The translations under genes and the position numbers were made by a program. From positions 1,069,501 through 1,133,500 of the forward strand of contig NZ_AP028679.1 in assembly GCF_037076455.1 (NCBI RefSeq): DNA of 64,000 nt, in the 5' to 3' direction. Below are positions 39,980 through 48,712 of this stretch, one piece after another (positions within the stretch are counted from its first letter, which is position 1; the number at the start of each line of letters is the position of its first letter). A model generated the notes under the pieces. It ran no database searches. It saw nothing but the letters and a program-made list of their open reading frames with translations, and was not told the DNA's origin. Source of the stretch: Desulfoferula mesophila (lineage in GTDB: Bacteria > Desulfobacterota > Desulfarculia > Desulfarculales > Desulfarculaceae).

Positions 39980-41248
39980 ATGATGAAGTTTTGGCCCGTG
40001 AAGACCTTTTTGGTGTTGATTCTGGCAGGGATCACCCTGGTTGCCCCGTCCGCCGCGCAGGCACAGGATCTGCCTGATTGTTGTTTCCAGATATACAGCA
40101 CCGGCAGGTTTATGGGATGGGGGGCGGCTCTGCTGGAATACACCCGGCCGCGTCAGAGGCCCTCGCAATGGGACACGGTTATCTATCAACAGCTGCAGGG
40201 CGCTTCCAACACGGCGGCCGCGGCCTATAATTCCTGCCGGGCCTATATTCCCGCCTGGAGCGACTGGCGCCAGAAGCAGCAATGGCTGGCGCAGCAGATC
40301 AACGACCTTCAGCGGGTCAACAACCATCGTTCCTGGCGAAATCGGGTCTACCAAAACGTGGCCCAGAGCTACAACTCATGGGCCAACCAACTTTCCATAA
40401 TGCGGGTCAACAACCGGATCATCCGGGCCACCACCTGCTCCACCTGCTATTTCCGGCTGGGCTATGCCTCGGCTTATGTGTCCCAGGCCCTGCGCCAGGC
40501 CAACGAAGCCCTAAACCGCAACCGCAACCGGCAGGAAGCGGGGCGGCAGTTGCAGCTGGCTCGCGACCATCTCCAGCGCATGCTCAGCGTGCTGCGGGTC
40601 TACCGCGAGATACAAATGCCCAGGGGCTCGTTTATCATTCGCTGCTCCAACCTCAATCGACTGAATCTGGGAAACCGGATCCAAAACCTGTTCGCCGCCT
40701 GCCGCAGCCTGAACAATCTGCCGGGCAAGATCCAAGCCGCCAACCAAATGAGCGACCAAATCGGCAATACCCTGCTCAATGACTGCATCCCGCGCCGGGG
40801 AGCCGTGAACCGGCCGGGCGGCCCGGGCAGCGGACCCGGCGGCGGCGGCAGCGGGGGGAGCGGAGGCCGGGAGATATGCGGCGACGGCATAGACAACAAC
40901 GGCAACAACCTGATCGACGAGGGCTGCAACTACAAGCGCGAGATCATCCTCGATGACGACGAGTGCCCGGATGACACCGTGGGCCTGGTTGTCGACGGCC
41001 GCAAGCTGGGCAATACTCCGCCGGGAAACAAAAGGCACTTCGATGTTTCGTATCTGCGCCCGGGCAGGCATACCATAATCGTGCTGGCCGTCAGGTCGGG
41101 CGGCCAGCAATACCGCTGCAGCAATAATAAGCAAGTCACCTATTCCGTGAAGCTGGGCAAGGGCATCAAATTCACCAACGGCAGAAACTATGCCACGGGT
41201 AATATCAAGGAAGGCAGCAACCGCAAGTACACCATCGTGGTGCAATAG
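39980..41248 (+). CDS. Exported helical protein with MopE-like metal-binding motif
   Basis: The 422-residue secreted protein has a signal peptide (FLVLILAGITLVAPSAAQAQ). Residues ~30-270 are a helical, Cys-bearing region rich in Asn, Gln and Arg. A Gly/Pro linker follows (RPGGPGSGPGGGGSGGSGG), then ICGDGIDNNGNNLIDEGC, a single acidic CxDGxDNxxxxxxDEGC repeat of the MopE/thrombospondin-like Ca2+-binding kind. The last ~100 residues are beta-rich. AAAGGA precedes the ATG. It is followed by two more exported-protein genes on the same strand. The family of the N-terminal part is not recognised. Confidence 0.7.
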   Translation: MMKFWPVKTFLVLILAGITLVAPSAAQAQDLPDCCFQIYSTGRFMGWGAALLEYTRPRQRPSQWDTVIYQQLQGASNTAAAAYNSCRAYIPAWSDWRQKQQWLAQQINDLQRVNNHRSWRNRVYQNVAQSYNSWANQLSIMRVNNRIIRATTCSTCYFRLGYASAYVSQALRQANEALNRNRNRQEAGRQLQLARDHLQRMLSVLRVYREIQMPRGSFIIRCSNLNRLNLGNRIQNLFAACRSLNNLPGKIQAANQMSDQIGNTLLNDCIPRRGAVNRPGGPGSGPGGGGSGGSGGREICGDGIDNNGNNLIDEGCNYKREIILDDDECPDDTVGLVVDGRKLGNTPPGNKRHFDVSYLRPGRHTIIVLAVRSGGQQYRCSNNKQVTYSVKLGKGIKFTNGRNYATGNIKEGSNRKYTIVVQ

Positions 41249-41270
41249 CCGGATACCGCGAGGTTGGCGA

Positions 41271-41897
41271 ATGCGATTTCCAAGCCTGCATAAGCGCCGG
41301 AGCGCGGACTCCGGCCCAGCGCGCTGGTCGCCGGCAAGCAAGGCCGTAGTGGGGCTCGTGGCCCTGCTGATCCTGCTCGCCGGCGGTTTCTGCTGGGCGG
41401 ACGAGCTCAACCTGGCGCCCCGTTGCCTGGCCGATTATTGTCCCCGCTGCCCCCAGCCTTGGGACGCGGTCATGGCGGACGGCAAATGCTCCCAGTGCCT
41501 GAACCGGCATTGGCAAGCCATCGTAGCTTGCGGCAAGAAGGCAGCCCCGGCGCCCCTGGATTCGGCAATGGTGGGTCTCTGGCGCTCTCCCAGCGGCTTG
41601 TCCATGTTGCTGCAGGAAAACAGCCAGGGTCTTTGGGGCTACCTTTACTGGGTTCCCCCAAGCCTGACCGAGCGCTATCCCAAGCTATGGGCGGTGATGG
41701 CCAAGATGAATAAGAGCGCCGATGGAGGCTATCGGGGGAAGTTTCTGGCCCCCTCGGGCCGCTGGGTGCCGGTGAAGGCGCTCCTAGAAGGCAAAAAGAA
41801 CCTGCGCACCATCTTCGCCGATAACGAGGTGGTGAAATGGACCAAGACCGTGATCCTCAAGCGCAACCCCACGGGGCCGGACCCGGCGGGTCGCTGA
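41271..41897 (+). CDS. Exported Cys-rich hypothetical protein
   Basis: The 208-residue product has a basic N-terminus and a membrane/signal helix (AVVGLVALLILLAGGFCWA). A Cys cluster follows (CLADYCPRCPQP ... CSQCLNRHW) that could bind a metal, then a domain beginning MVGLWRSPSGLSMLLQENSQ, possibly a small beta fold. The start at 41271 has GAGG upstream; the frame is open to 41190 but overlaps the preceding gene. Function unknown. Confidence 0.6.
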   Translation: MRFPSLHKRRSADSGPARWSPASKAVVGLVALLILLAGGFCWADELNLAPRCLADYCPRCPQPWDAVMADGKCSQCLNRHWQAIVACGKKAAPAPLDSAMVGLWRSPSGLSMLLQENSQGLWGYLYWVPPSLTERYPKLWAVMAKMNKSADGGYRGKFLAPSGRWVPVKALLEGKKNLRTIFADNEVVKWTKTVILKRNPTGPDPAGR

Positions 41898-41946
41898 GGT
41901 TGCTTAGGCCCCGGCTGGCCGGTCGGGGCATTACGGGAGGCTTGCC

Positions 41947-42534
41947 TTGCCGCGTTTGAAAAAGGTCGCCTTGTTGTTGTGCGGGTTGCTGCTTCTGGGT
42001 TCGTTGGCGGCGGGAACCAGCCTGGGGGCCGGGACCATCGACTGGTGGGTGGCCGCCTATGAGCGCGGCGAACGCCACAAGGCCTTGTTCCATCTGATGG
42101 ACTGTGCCGACAACTACCAGGCTCCGGGCGATGATTTGCTTATGCTGCCCATGATTCAGGACGCTCTGGGCCGCGAGGCCAAGGTGGCCGAGTTGGGCGT
42201 CCAGGTGTTCCTCTATTACAATCAACTGTATGGCGCCCGTAACAGTGCGGCCTACGCCGCGCTGCGGGCCTCTCTGGCCCAACGCGGGGTGAAGGTGGAT
42301 TTGACGCGCTACGCAAAATGGATGGTGGTTATCGCCGAGCGAGGCGCCAACCTGCGCCAAAGCCCCAGCCCCGAGGGGAGGGTGCTTACCGCGCTCAAAA
42401 ACGGCATGCAGGCGCTCCCCCTGGGCCAGAGCGGCTCCTGGGTTGAGGTGAAACCGGTGGGGCCGGGGGCGGTGGACCCCCGCTTCGAGCGGGTGCGAGG
42501 CTACGTGCACGCTTCCCTGCTGGCCCCTTATTGA
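41947..42534 (+). CDS. Exported SH3b-domain protein
   Basis: The 195-residue product has a signal peptide (VALLLCGLLLLGSLAAGTS), a ~90-residue helical middle, and a C-terminal bacterial SH3 domain from ~residue 125: MVVIAERGANLRQSPSPEGR, LPLGQSGSWVEVKPV and RGYVHASLLAPY. SH3b domains bind cell-wall or peptide ligands. The start is TTG at 41947, six bases after GGGAGG. It is third in a run of exported-protein genes. Confidence 0.72.
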   Translation: MPRLKKVALLLCGLLLLGSLAAGTSLGAGTIDWWVAAYERGERHKALFHLMDCADNYQAPGDDLLMLPMIQDALGREAKVAELGVQVFLYYNQLYGARNSAAYAALRASLAQRGVKVDLTRYAKWMVVIAERGANLRQSPSPEGRVLTALKNGMQALPLGQSGSWVEVKPVGPGAVDPRFERVRGYVHASLLAPY

Positions 42535-42549
42535 TTAGGCCCGGGGGAC

Positions 42550-42587
42550 AAAAAAACGGCCAGGCGCCGCTAAAGCGCCTGGCCGTT
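42550..42587 (-). terminator. Rho-independent terminator of the nif operon
   Basis: A 13-bp perfect stem AACGGCCAGGCGC (42555-42567) / GCGCCTGGCCGTT (42575-42587) with a 7-base loop, followed on the minus strand by a run of T (plus-strand A's at 42550-42556). It ends the nif transcript after nifB and may also stop the convergent SH3b gene. Confidence 0.88.
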
Positions 42588-42652
42588 ACGCAGAGGGGGG
42601 TGGGTCCGGCAATGATGTCAAATCAAGATGCGCCCCCTTTATGCCCTAAGAA

Positions 42653-43930
42653 TTACATGCAGCCCATGCCTCCGCCCGAGCCCATCTTCTCGGCGCAGCA
42701 GGCCTTGCCCTTGCGGATGCGGAAGGCCGAAAGGTCGTCGCCCGCATAGATAGCCTTCAAGGTCTCCTCGATGAAACCGCTGACCTCCAGGGGCTCCACC
42801 CCGTAGCCGCTGAGCACCGCCCGCGGGGTTTCGCCGATGCCGCTGACGAGCACGTGGCGGCAATCGCTCAGCGTCTCGGCCAGTTTTTTCCAGCGCAGCT
42901 CGCCGCCGCCCGCCTCCGGCGCGGGCCGCACCTCCAAGAGGCTGAAGCCGCCGGGGATGGGCCCCCAGATCTGGAACTCGGGGGCCTGGCCCAGGTGCAG
43001 ATTGACCAAGGTGCCTTCCCGGGTGGCCACGGCCACGTAGGGGTGCGACACCTCCTTGGGCTCGGGCAGCTTGGTGCAGGAAGACAGGCAGCCGCCCATT
43101 TCCCGGGAGCGGTCCTGGCCCAGCAGACCCACGGCGTCGGCCCGGCAGCGGGTGCAGTGGGACATCTGGTTGAGATAGGGGGCGCAGTCGCTCCTGAGCT
43201 GCTGCATCAGCTCGCGGCTGGGCTCGCCCAGGGCCTCGAAGACGGTGTTGGGGGTGGGGAACATGGGCATCAGGTTCATGAGGTCCGCGCCCAGCTCGGA
43301 GGCCCAGCGGGCCACCTCGGTCATGTGCCCATCGTTGATGGTGGGGATGACAATGCTGTTGATCTTCACGGTGATGCCGCGCTCCTTGAGCCCGGCCACC
43401 GCCTGGGTTTGGCGCTCCAAGAGCAGGCGGGCCGCTTCCTCGCCCCGGTAGGCCACCTTGCCCTCCTTGACCCAGGAGTAGATCTTGGCCCCGATGGCCG
43501 GGTCCACCGCGTTCACGGTGATGGTCATGTGGGTCACCCCGGAGTCGGCCAGGGCGTCCAGATGCTCGGGCACGGCCAGGCCGTTGGAGGACAGGCACAA
43601 CAGGGTGCCGGGAAAGCGCTCGCCGATCAGGCGCATGGTCTGTAGGGTCTTGGCCGCGTTGGCCATGGGATCGCCTGGTCCGGCGATGCCCGCCACGCTG
43701 ATGCGCGGCTCGGCGGCCACCACCCGGGCGAAATATTCCTGGGCCTGGCGGGGAGCCAGCACCGCGCTGGTCACGCCGGGGCGCGACTCGTTGACGCATG
43801 AATACTTGCGGTCGCAGTAGTTGCACTTGATGTTGCAGGCCGGGGCCACCGGCAGGTGCACCCGTCCGTGGCTGCCCTTGGCTCCCCGGTTGAAACAGGG
43901 ATGATTTTCGCTGTTGTTGGGTATGCTCAT
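42653..43930 (-). CDS. nifB: FeMo-cofactor biosynthesis radical SAM protein NifB
   Basis: The 425-residue NifB makes the NifB-co (8Fe-9S-C) core of the nitrogenase cofactor. The radical SAM cluster motif is CNIKCNYC in a HGRVHLPVAP context; other conserved parts are GIAGPGDPMAN, LCLSSNGLAVPEH and the later Cys of CTRCRADAVGLLG. Residues ~300-400 are a NifX/NafY-like cofactor-binding domain (YVAVATREGTLVNLHLGQAP). The tail ends Cys/Gly-rich (CCAEKMGSGGGMGCM). Last gene of the operon, 10 bases after nifN, with a strong terminator beyond. Confidence 0.95.
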   Translation of the reverse strand: MSIPNNSENHPCFNRGAKGSHGRVHLPVAPACNIKCNYCDRKYSCVNESRPGVTSAVLAPRQAQEYFARVVAAEPRISVAGIAGPGDPMANAAKTLQTMRLIGERFPGTLLCLSSNGLAVPEHLDALADSGVTHMTITVNAVDPAIGAKIYSWVKEGKVAYRGEEAARLLLERQTQAVAGLKERGITVKINSIVIPTINDGHMTEVARWASELGADLMNLMPMFPTPNTVFEALGEPSRELMQQLRSDCAPYLNQMSHCTRCRADAVGLLGQDRSREMGGCLSSCTKLPEPKEVSHPYVAVATREGTLVNLHLGQAPEFQIWGPIPGGFSLLEVRPAPEAGGGELRWKKLAETLSDCRHVLVSGIGETPRAVLSGYGVEPLEVSGFIEETLKAIYAGDDLSAFRIRKGKACCAEKMGSGGGMGCM

Positions 43931-43940
43931 GATCTTGCCC

Positions 43941-45317
43941 CTATAGGTATCCGTAGCCCACGTTGCTCTCGCTCTGCTTCTGCTCCAGCAGGGCGTTGAC
44001 GATGCGGTCGTACATCTCCTGGGCGCCGCGGTAGCCCAGGTGGTGCAGGCGCGGCCCGCCGAAGCGGTCGTGGATGGGGAAGCCCACCCGCACCAGGGGA
44101 ACGCCCAACTCCCGGGCGATGAGGTAGCCCTTGGAGTGGCCCAGCAGGAAGTCCGGTTTGAGCTCGCGGCTCAGCTCGGCGATGCGGTAGAAGTCCACGC
44201 CTGGCTCGGCGTGGACCGTCTCGCGCACCAGGCCCTCGGTGACCCGCTCCAGGTTCTCCCGGAAACCGGCGCCGCGCCCGCCGCTGGCGCACAGCACCGG
44301 CTGCACCCCGATTTCGGCCAGGAAGGAGGCCAGGCCGATGACCAGGTCCTGCTCGCCATAGACCACCGCCCGCTTGCCCGAGAGGTACTTGTGGCCGTCC
44401 ACCATGGCGTCCAGCAGGCGGCCGCGTTGATCGGCGTGCCGCGAGGGAATCTCGCGCTTGGCGAGCGCGGCCAGGGCCTCGAACATGGCGTCGCTCTGGC
44501 GCAGGCCGATGGGCAGGCCCAGGTCGTGGAGTGCCACGCCGCAGCGCTCCTGCAGGTCGCGGCCCGCCGCCTGGGAATAAGGGGTCCAGCCGAAGGACAG
44601 GGTGGCCGCCGCGCCGCCCATCTTGGCGATGTCGGCCAGGGGGGTGCCCCCGCCGGGCAGAATCTCGTAGCTGGTGCCGGCCGGGGCATCCAGGGGCCGC
44701 GAGTAGTCGGGCAGCAGGGTGGCCTTGAGGCCGAAGCCCTTGGCCACTTCCTGCAGATGGCGGATGTCGGCCGGGCTCACGAAGCCGGGCAGCAGGTTGA
44801 TTCCGCTGTGGCGGGCCACCGGATGGGCCAGCTGGCGCACGATGGCGTCCACCGCCGCGTGGAAGCCCTCGGCGTGGGTGGCCGCGTAGGAGGGGGTGGA
44901 GGCGTGGATCAGGGCGGGCATCTTGCCGCCCGGGCCTTCCACCTTGGCCGCGTCCAGGAACTCCTTGACGATGGCGGGCACGTTGTCGCCGATGGTCTCG
45001 GTGAGGCAGGTGGTGGCGATGCCCACCGCCTTGGCCTGGTACTTGTTGATGACGTTGACCAGGCCCTGCTTCAGGTTGGGGCCGCCGCCGAACACGGCCT
45101 CGCCCTCGCCCAGGGCGCTGGAGGCGATGTCCACCGGCTCGCGAAAGTGGCTGATCAGATAGCGGCGCATGTAGGTGGCGCAGCCCTGGGAGCCGTGCAA
45201 AAAGGGCACGCAGCCCTCAACTCCCTTGAAGGCTATGCTGGCCCCCAGGGGCATGCAGGCCTTGCAGGCGTTGGTGCTGGAAACGTAGTCGCGCTTTTCG
45301 GCCAAGTTGCTTTTCAT
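43941..45317 (-). CDS. nifN: Nitrogenase cofactor scaffold NifN
   Basis: The 458-residue NifN is the NifK-like half of the NifEN scaffold. N-terminal cluster ligands are in NACKACMPLGA and CVPFLHGSQGCATYMRRYLI; TTCLTETIGDNVP is the usual nitrogenase-family signature. ATG at 45317 overlaps the nifE stop by four bases (ATGA), so NifE and NifN should be made in equal amounts; the same frame stays open far upstream within nifE but only as an artefact. Confidence 0.95.
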   Translation of the reverse strand: MKSNLAEKRDYVSSTNACKACMPLGASIAFKGVEGCVPFLHGSQGCATYMRRYLISHFREPVDIASSALGEGEAVFGGGPNLKQGLVNVINKYQAKAVGIATTCLTETIGDNVPAIVKEFLDAAKVEGPGGKMPALIHASTPSYAATHAEGFHAAVDAIVRQLAHPVARHSGINLLPGFVSPADIRHLQEVAKGFGLKATLLPDYSRPLDAPAGTSYEILPGGGTPLADIAKMGGAAATLSFGWTPYSQAAGRDLQERCGVALHDLGLPIGLRQSDAMFEALAALAKREIPSRHADQRGRLLDAMVDGHKYLSGKRAVVYGEQDLVIGLASFLAEIGVQPVLCASGGRGAGFRENLERVTEGLVRETVHAEPGVDFYRIAELSRELKPDFLLGHSKGYLIARELGVPLVRVGFPIHDRFGGPRLHHLGYRGAQEMYDRIVNALLEQKQSESNVGYGYL

Positions 45318-46684
45318 GCCGCCACCTCCTCCAGCCGGGGCAGGGTGCGGCGCGGCGTGAAGCGCCACACCGGGCTCATCACCGTGGCGTGAATCTCCTC
45401 GGCGAAGTTGAGCATGCCCACAAAGCCCTCCAGGGCCAGCTTGCGTTCGTGGTTGTGGTCGCAAAAACCGATGCCCAGCTTGTGGGCGATGGGCCGTTCC
45501 TTGACCCCGCCCACGAAAACGTCCACGTCCTTTTCGATGAGGCAGTGCATCAGCTCCAGGGGGTTGGCGTCGTCCACGATGATGGTGCCGGGCTCGCAGA
45601 TGGAGGCCAGCTCCTCGTAGTCCTCCTGGGTCCCGGTCTGGGAGCCGGCCAGCACCACCTTCATGCCCAGCAGGCGGAATGACTTGATGAGGCTGAAGGC
45701 CTTGAAGGCTCCGCCCACGTACAGGGCGGCCCGCTTGCCTTCCAAATCCTTGCGCAGGCGCTTGAGGCGGGGGTAGATGCGCCCCAGCTCCTCGCTGACG
45801 ATCTCTTTGGCCCGCTCCATGGCCTGGGCGTCCCCAAAGAACTCGGCCACGTCGTACAGGGCTTGGGCCATGTCGTCGGCCCCCAGGTAGCTCACCCGCA
45901 TGAAGGGCGTGCCGTAGGTCTCCTTCATCATCTTGGCCAGCTCCATGGTGGAGCCCGAGCACTGCACCAGGTTGAGCGCCGCACCGTGGGCCCGGCGCAC
46001 GTCGGCCACCCGGCCGTCGCCGGTGATGTTGGCCACCACGCTCACCCCCATGCGCTCCAGGTATTCCCGAATGATCCAGATCTCGCCGGCCAGGTTGAAG
46101 TCGCCCAGCAGGTTCACTGACATGGGGGGGATGCCCTCGGTGTCGCCGGTGCCCACCAGGCGGAACATGGCCTCGCAGGCCGCGTAGTAACCGGCGCGCT
46201 TGTTGCCCTTGAAGCCCTCGCTCATCACCGGGATCACCGGGATGCCGTGGCGCTCCGTGGCCTTTTTGCACACCGCCTCCATGTCGTCGCCGATGAGCCC
46301 CACCATGCAGGTGGAGTAGACAAAGGCCGCCTTGGGCTGGTGCAGGGGGATCAGCTCGTCCAGGGCCCGGGTGAGCTTGGCCTCGCCGCCGAAGATCACG
46401 TCGGTTTCGCCCAGGTCGGTGCTGAAGGAGTAGCGGTGCAGCTCCGGCCCGGAGGAGAGGGCCCCGCGGATGTCCCAGGTGTAGGTGGCGCAGCCGATGG
46501 GGCCGTGGATCAGGTGCAGGGCGTCGGCGATGGGGTAGAGCACCACCCGGGAGCCGCAGAACACGCAAGCCCGCTGGCTCACCGCCCCGGCCAGGCTTTG
46601 CTTGTCGCAGCTTATGCGAAAGGGCTTGTCCGTGCCCGTTTCAAAAAACTGATCCTTGCGCTCTTCGAAAACCATCTGGGACAT
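45314..46684 (-). CDS. nifE: Nitrogenase cofactor scaffold NifE
   Basis: The 456-residue NifE is NifD-like. P-cluster-like Cys are in RACVFCGSR, HGPIGCATYTWD and STCMVGLIGDD; VQCSGSTMELAKMMKETYGT replaces the FeMo-co Cys/Arg region of NifD. With NifN it holds the cofactor precursor while Mo and homocitrate are added. It begins 10 bases after the GNAT gene. Confidence 0.95.
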   Translation of the reverse strand: MSQMVFEERKDQFFETGTDKPFRISCDKQSLAGAVSQRACVFCGSRVVLYPIADALHLIHGPIGCATYTWDIRGALSSGPELHRYSFSTDLGETDVIFGGEAKLTRALDELIPLHQPKAAFVYSTCMVGLIGDDMEAVCKKATERHGIPVIPVMSEGFKGNKRAGYYAACEAMFRLVGTGDTEGIPPMSVNLLGDFNLAGEIWIIREYLERMGVSVVANITGDGRVADVRRAHGAALNLVQCSGSTMELAKMMKETYGTPFMRVSYLGADDMAQALYDVAEFFGDAQAMERAKEIVSEELGRIYPRLKRLRKDLEGKRAALYVGGAFKAFSLIKSFRLLGMKVVLAGSQTGTQEDYEELASICEPGTIIVDDANPLELMHCLIEKDVDVFVGGVKERPIAHKLGIGFCDHNHERKLALEGFVGMLNFAEEIHATVMSPVWRFTPRRTLPRLEEVAA

Positions 46685-46694
46685 GATGCTTCCT

Positions 46695-47153
46695 CTAATC
46701 CGGATACTTGCGCATGCAGGTCATCCTGGTGAGCTCGTAGCCGATGCGCTGGTGAAAGGCCTTGCCGGTATCGTTGCTTTGGTCCACCAAAAGCTGCAAA
46801 CGGGTGGCCCCGTGCTTGACGGCCCACTCGGCCACGGCCGCCATGAGCCGCCGCCCGATGCCTTGGTTGCGCCAGGCGGGATCCACCACCAGGTCCTCGG
46901 CCCACAGGGAGGGCGCGCCCTCGGAGGTGGAGATCACCAGCTGCCCGGTGACCATGCCCACCACCTTGCCGTCCGCCTCGGCGGCCAGCACCACCGAGCG
47001 GGGGCTGCCCAGGAGCAGGGAAAGGCCGCGCTCCTGACGGGCGTAGTCGATGCGAAACTCCTCCTCGATGGTGAACAGCAGCTTGAGCATGTCCACCATT
47101 TCGGCCAGGTCCCCCGGTCGGGCGGCGCGTATTTTCACCTCGTTTCCCGGCAT
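46695..47153 (-). CDS. GNAT N-acetyltransferase within the nif operon
   Basis: The 152-residue single GNAT domain has the acetyl-CoA binding motif A in DLVVDPAWRNQGIGRRLM (Q/R-x-x-G-x-G/A) and the C-terminal beta-bulge region QSNDTGKAFHQRIGYE. It lies 12 bases after the ferredoxin gene and 10 bases before nifE, so it is clearly co-transcribed. The substrate is not evident. Possible roles are protein acetylation of nitrogenase or of the ferredoxin, or small-molecule acetylation; none can be chosen from sequence. Confidence 0.88.
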   Translation of the reverse strand: MPGNEVKIRAARPGDLAEMVDMLKLLFTIEEEFRIDYARQERGLSLLLGSPRSVVLAAEADGKVVGMVTGQLVISTSEGAPSLWAEDLVVDPAWRNQGIGRRLMAAVAEWAVKHGATRLQLLVDQSNDTGKAFHQRIGYELTRMTCMRKYPD

Positions 47154-47165
47154 GTCGTCGCTCCC

Positions 47166-47468
47166 CTAGGAAATCAGGTATTCCGCCGGTGGCTCCCCGT
47201 CTTCCAGGCCGTCCAGGATGGCGTCGATGACCGCCTCGCTGTCCACCCCCTTGAACCACCAGTTTTGGGGCTGGATGACCATGGCCGGGCCGTTCTCGCA
47301 CTGCTTGAGGCAGCCGGTGGCCGTTACCTGGCAGTCCAGGCCCCGGTCCAGGATTTCTTCCTCCAGGTACTGCAAGAAGCCGTCGGTCTTTTTGTGGCAG
47401 ATGCCCTTGGGCTCGCCGCTGAGCCGGAAACTCTGACAAACCAATATCTGACTGGAGGGGATGCCCAT
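47166..47468 (-). CDS. Thioredoxin-like [2Fe-2S] ferredoxin
   Basis: The 100-residue thioredoxin-fold ferredoxin of the Shethna/FdI type has cluster ligands Cys11 and Cys24 and Cys53 and Cys57 in TGCLKQCENG. GPAMVIQPQNWWFKGV is the usual following strand. Related proteins in diazotrophs are nif-regulated and either donate electrons or protect nitrogenase from oxygen by binding it. GNAT and NifB-like genes flank it in the operon. Confidence 0.9.
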   Translation of the reverse strand: MGIPSSQILVCQSFRLSGEPKGICHKKTDGFLQYLEEEILDRGLDCQVTATGCLKQCENGPAMVIQPQNWWFKGVDSEAVIDAILDGLEDGEPPAEYLIS

Positions 47469-47518
47469 CTCTATCGTCTCCTTGAAGCTGAGTTGCTTGC
47501 CTGGCTAGTGATCGCCGG

Positions 47519-48679
47519 TTACTTCTTGCCGCCTTTTTTCTTGCCGCCGCCGTAGAGGACATCCACCAGGCCCTCCACGTTGCCCTCTTGGGTGAGCACG
47601 GCCAGTCCCTTTTCGGCCAGAATCCGCTTGGGATTTTCCCCGGCGGCCGAGGCCAGCACGGCGAAGCAGTCGCTCAAAAGCAGGGCCACCTGCTGCCAGC
47701 GGCCGTCGCCGGCGCCGGGCTCCGGGGCGGGGCGGGCTTCCAACAGGCTCACCGGGCCGTTCTTGGGGCCGTAGATTAGAAATTGGTAGGCCTGGCCCAG
47801 GTGGGTGTCCACCACAAAGCCGTCGGAGCTGCACACCGCCAGGTGGGGCCTCTTGGGGCTGGGCTTGGGCAGCACCGCCTGCTCGGCCACCTCGGCGCTG
47901 AACTCGTTCTCGATCATTTCCTGGCAGGTGGCCAGGTCCATCAGGATGGTGGGCAGGTGCTTGTTGGCCTGGGCGGCCAGCTCCGAGAGCTCCTCGGGGG
48001 TGGCTTCGTCGCGCGGCCGGGGGGAGTCCTCGCCCTTGGCCACGAAGGGGAACAGCTTCATCTCCGAGGCGCCCAGTTCGGCCGCCTTGGCCGCGATGGC
48101 CGCGATGTGCTGGGAGTTGATGCCGGGATACACCGTGGTTTTTACCAGCACCCGAACCCCGGCCTCGGCCAGGGCCTGAATGGCGGCCGCCTGCTCGGCC
48201 ACCAGCAGGGCCGCGGCCTCGGCCAAGGGCAGGGTCTTGGTGCCGGGGCGGATCCAGGCATAGATGCCCTGGGCCACCTCGGGCTCCACCGCGTCCATGA
48301 GGATGGACACGTGGGCCAGGTTTTGGCGAGCCAGCTCCTTGGCGTAGGCGGCGGCGCCGATGCCCAGGGTGGTCAGGCACAGGCTGACGCCGGGGTAGTG
48401 GTCCCGGAGCAGGTTGAGGGTGAGCAGGGTCAGCTCCGGGGTGGCCATGGGGTCGCCCGGGCCGTTCAGGTTTATCACCTTCACTCTATGGCCCTGCCCG
48501 GCCAAGTACTCCAGCCAGTTCAGGGCCTGGTCCGGGGTAAGGGCCCGAGGCAAAGCCGCCTCGGGGCTGAAGCGCCCCCGGGCCAGGGCCTTGGGAGCCG
48601 TCGGCAGATGCACCCTGCCCGAGGCCTTCAGGTTGTCGGCGCAGTAGTTTTCGGCTGATTGGTGATCCACTGGCTTCAT
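47519..48679 (-). CDS. NifB paralogue lacking radical-SAM cysteines, with NifX-like domain
   Basis: The 386-residue protein is clearly homologous to the NifB encoded downstream: GRVHLPTAPKALARGRF aligns with GRVHLPVAPACNIKCNY, NLNGPGDPMATPEL with IAGPGDPMAN, KTTVYPGINSQH with INSIVIPTINDGH, and the C-terminal LAVCSSDGFVVDTHLGQAY and SLLEARPAPEPG with the NifX-like domain. All three CxxxCxxC cysteines and the later CTRC pair are absent, so no [4Fe-4S]/SAM chemistry is possible. It may act as a NafY/NifX-like cofactor chaperone with a TIM-barrel body. The Lys/Gly-rich tail (GGGKKKGGKK) is also odd. It starts 34 bases after nifK. Confidence 0.85.
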   Translation of the reverse strand: MKPVDHQSAENYCADNLKASGRVHLPTAPKALARGRFSPEAALPRALTPDQALNWLEYLAGQGHRVKVINLNGPGDPMATPELTLLTLNLLRDHYPGVSLCLTTLGIGAAAYAKELARQNLAHVSILMDAVEPEVAQGIYAWIRPGTKTLPLAEAAALLVAEQAAAIQALAEAGVRVLVKTTVYPGINSQHIAAIAAKAAELGASEMKLFPFVAKGEDSPRPRDEATPEELSELAAQANKHLPTILMDLATCQEMIENEFSAEVAEQAVLPKPSPKRPHLAVCSSDGFVVDTHLGQAYQFLIYGPKNGPVSLLEARPAPEPGAGDGRWQQVALLLSDCFAVLASAAGENPKRILAEKGLAVLTQEGNVEGLVDVLYGGGKKKGGKK

Positions 48680-48712
48680 GGTGCTTGCCCTTCCCTTGCT
48701 TGTTTGGCTCGG

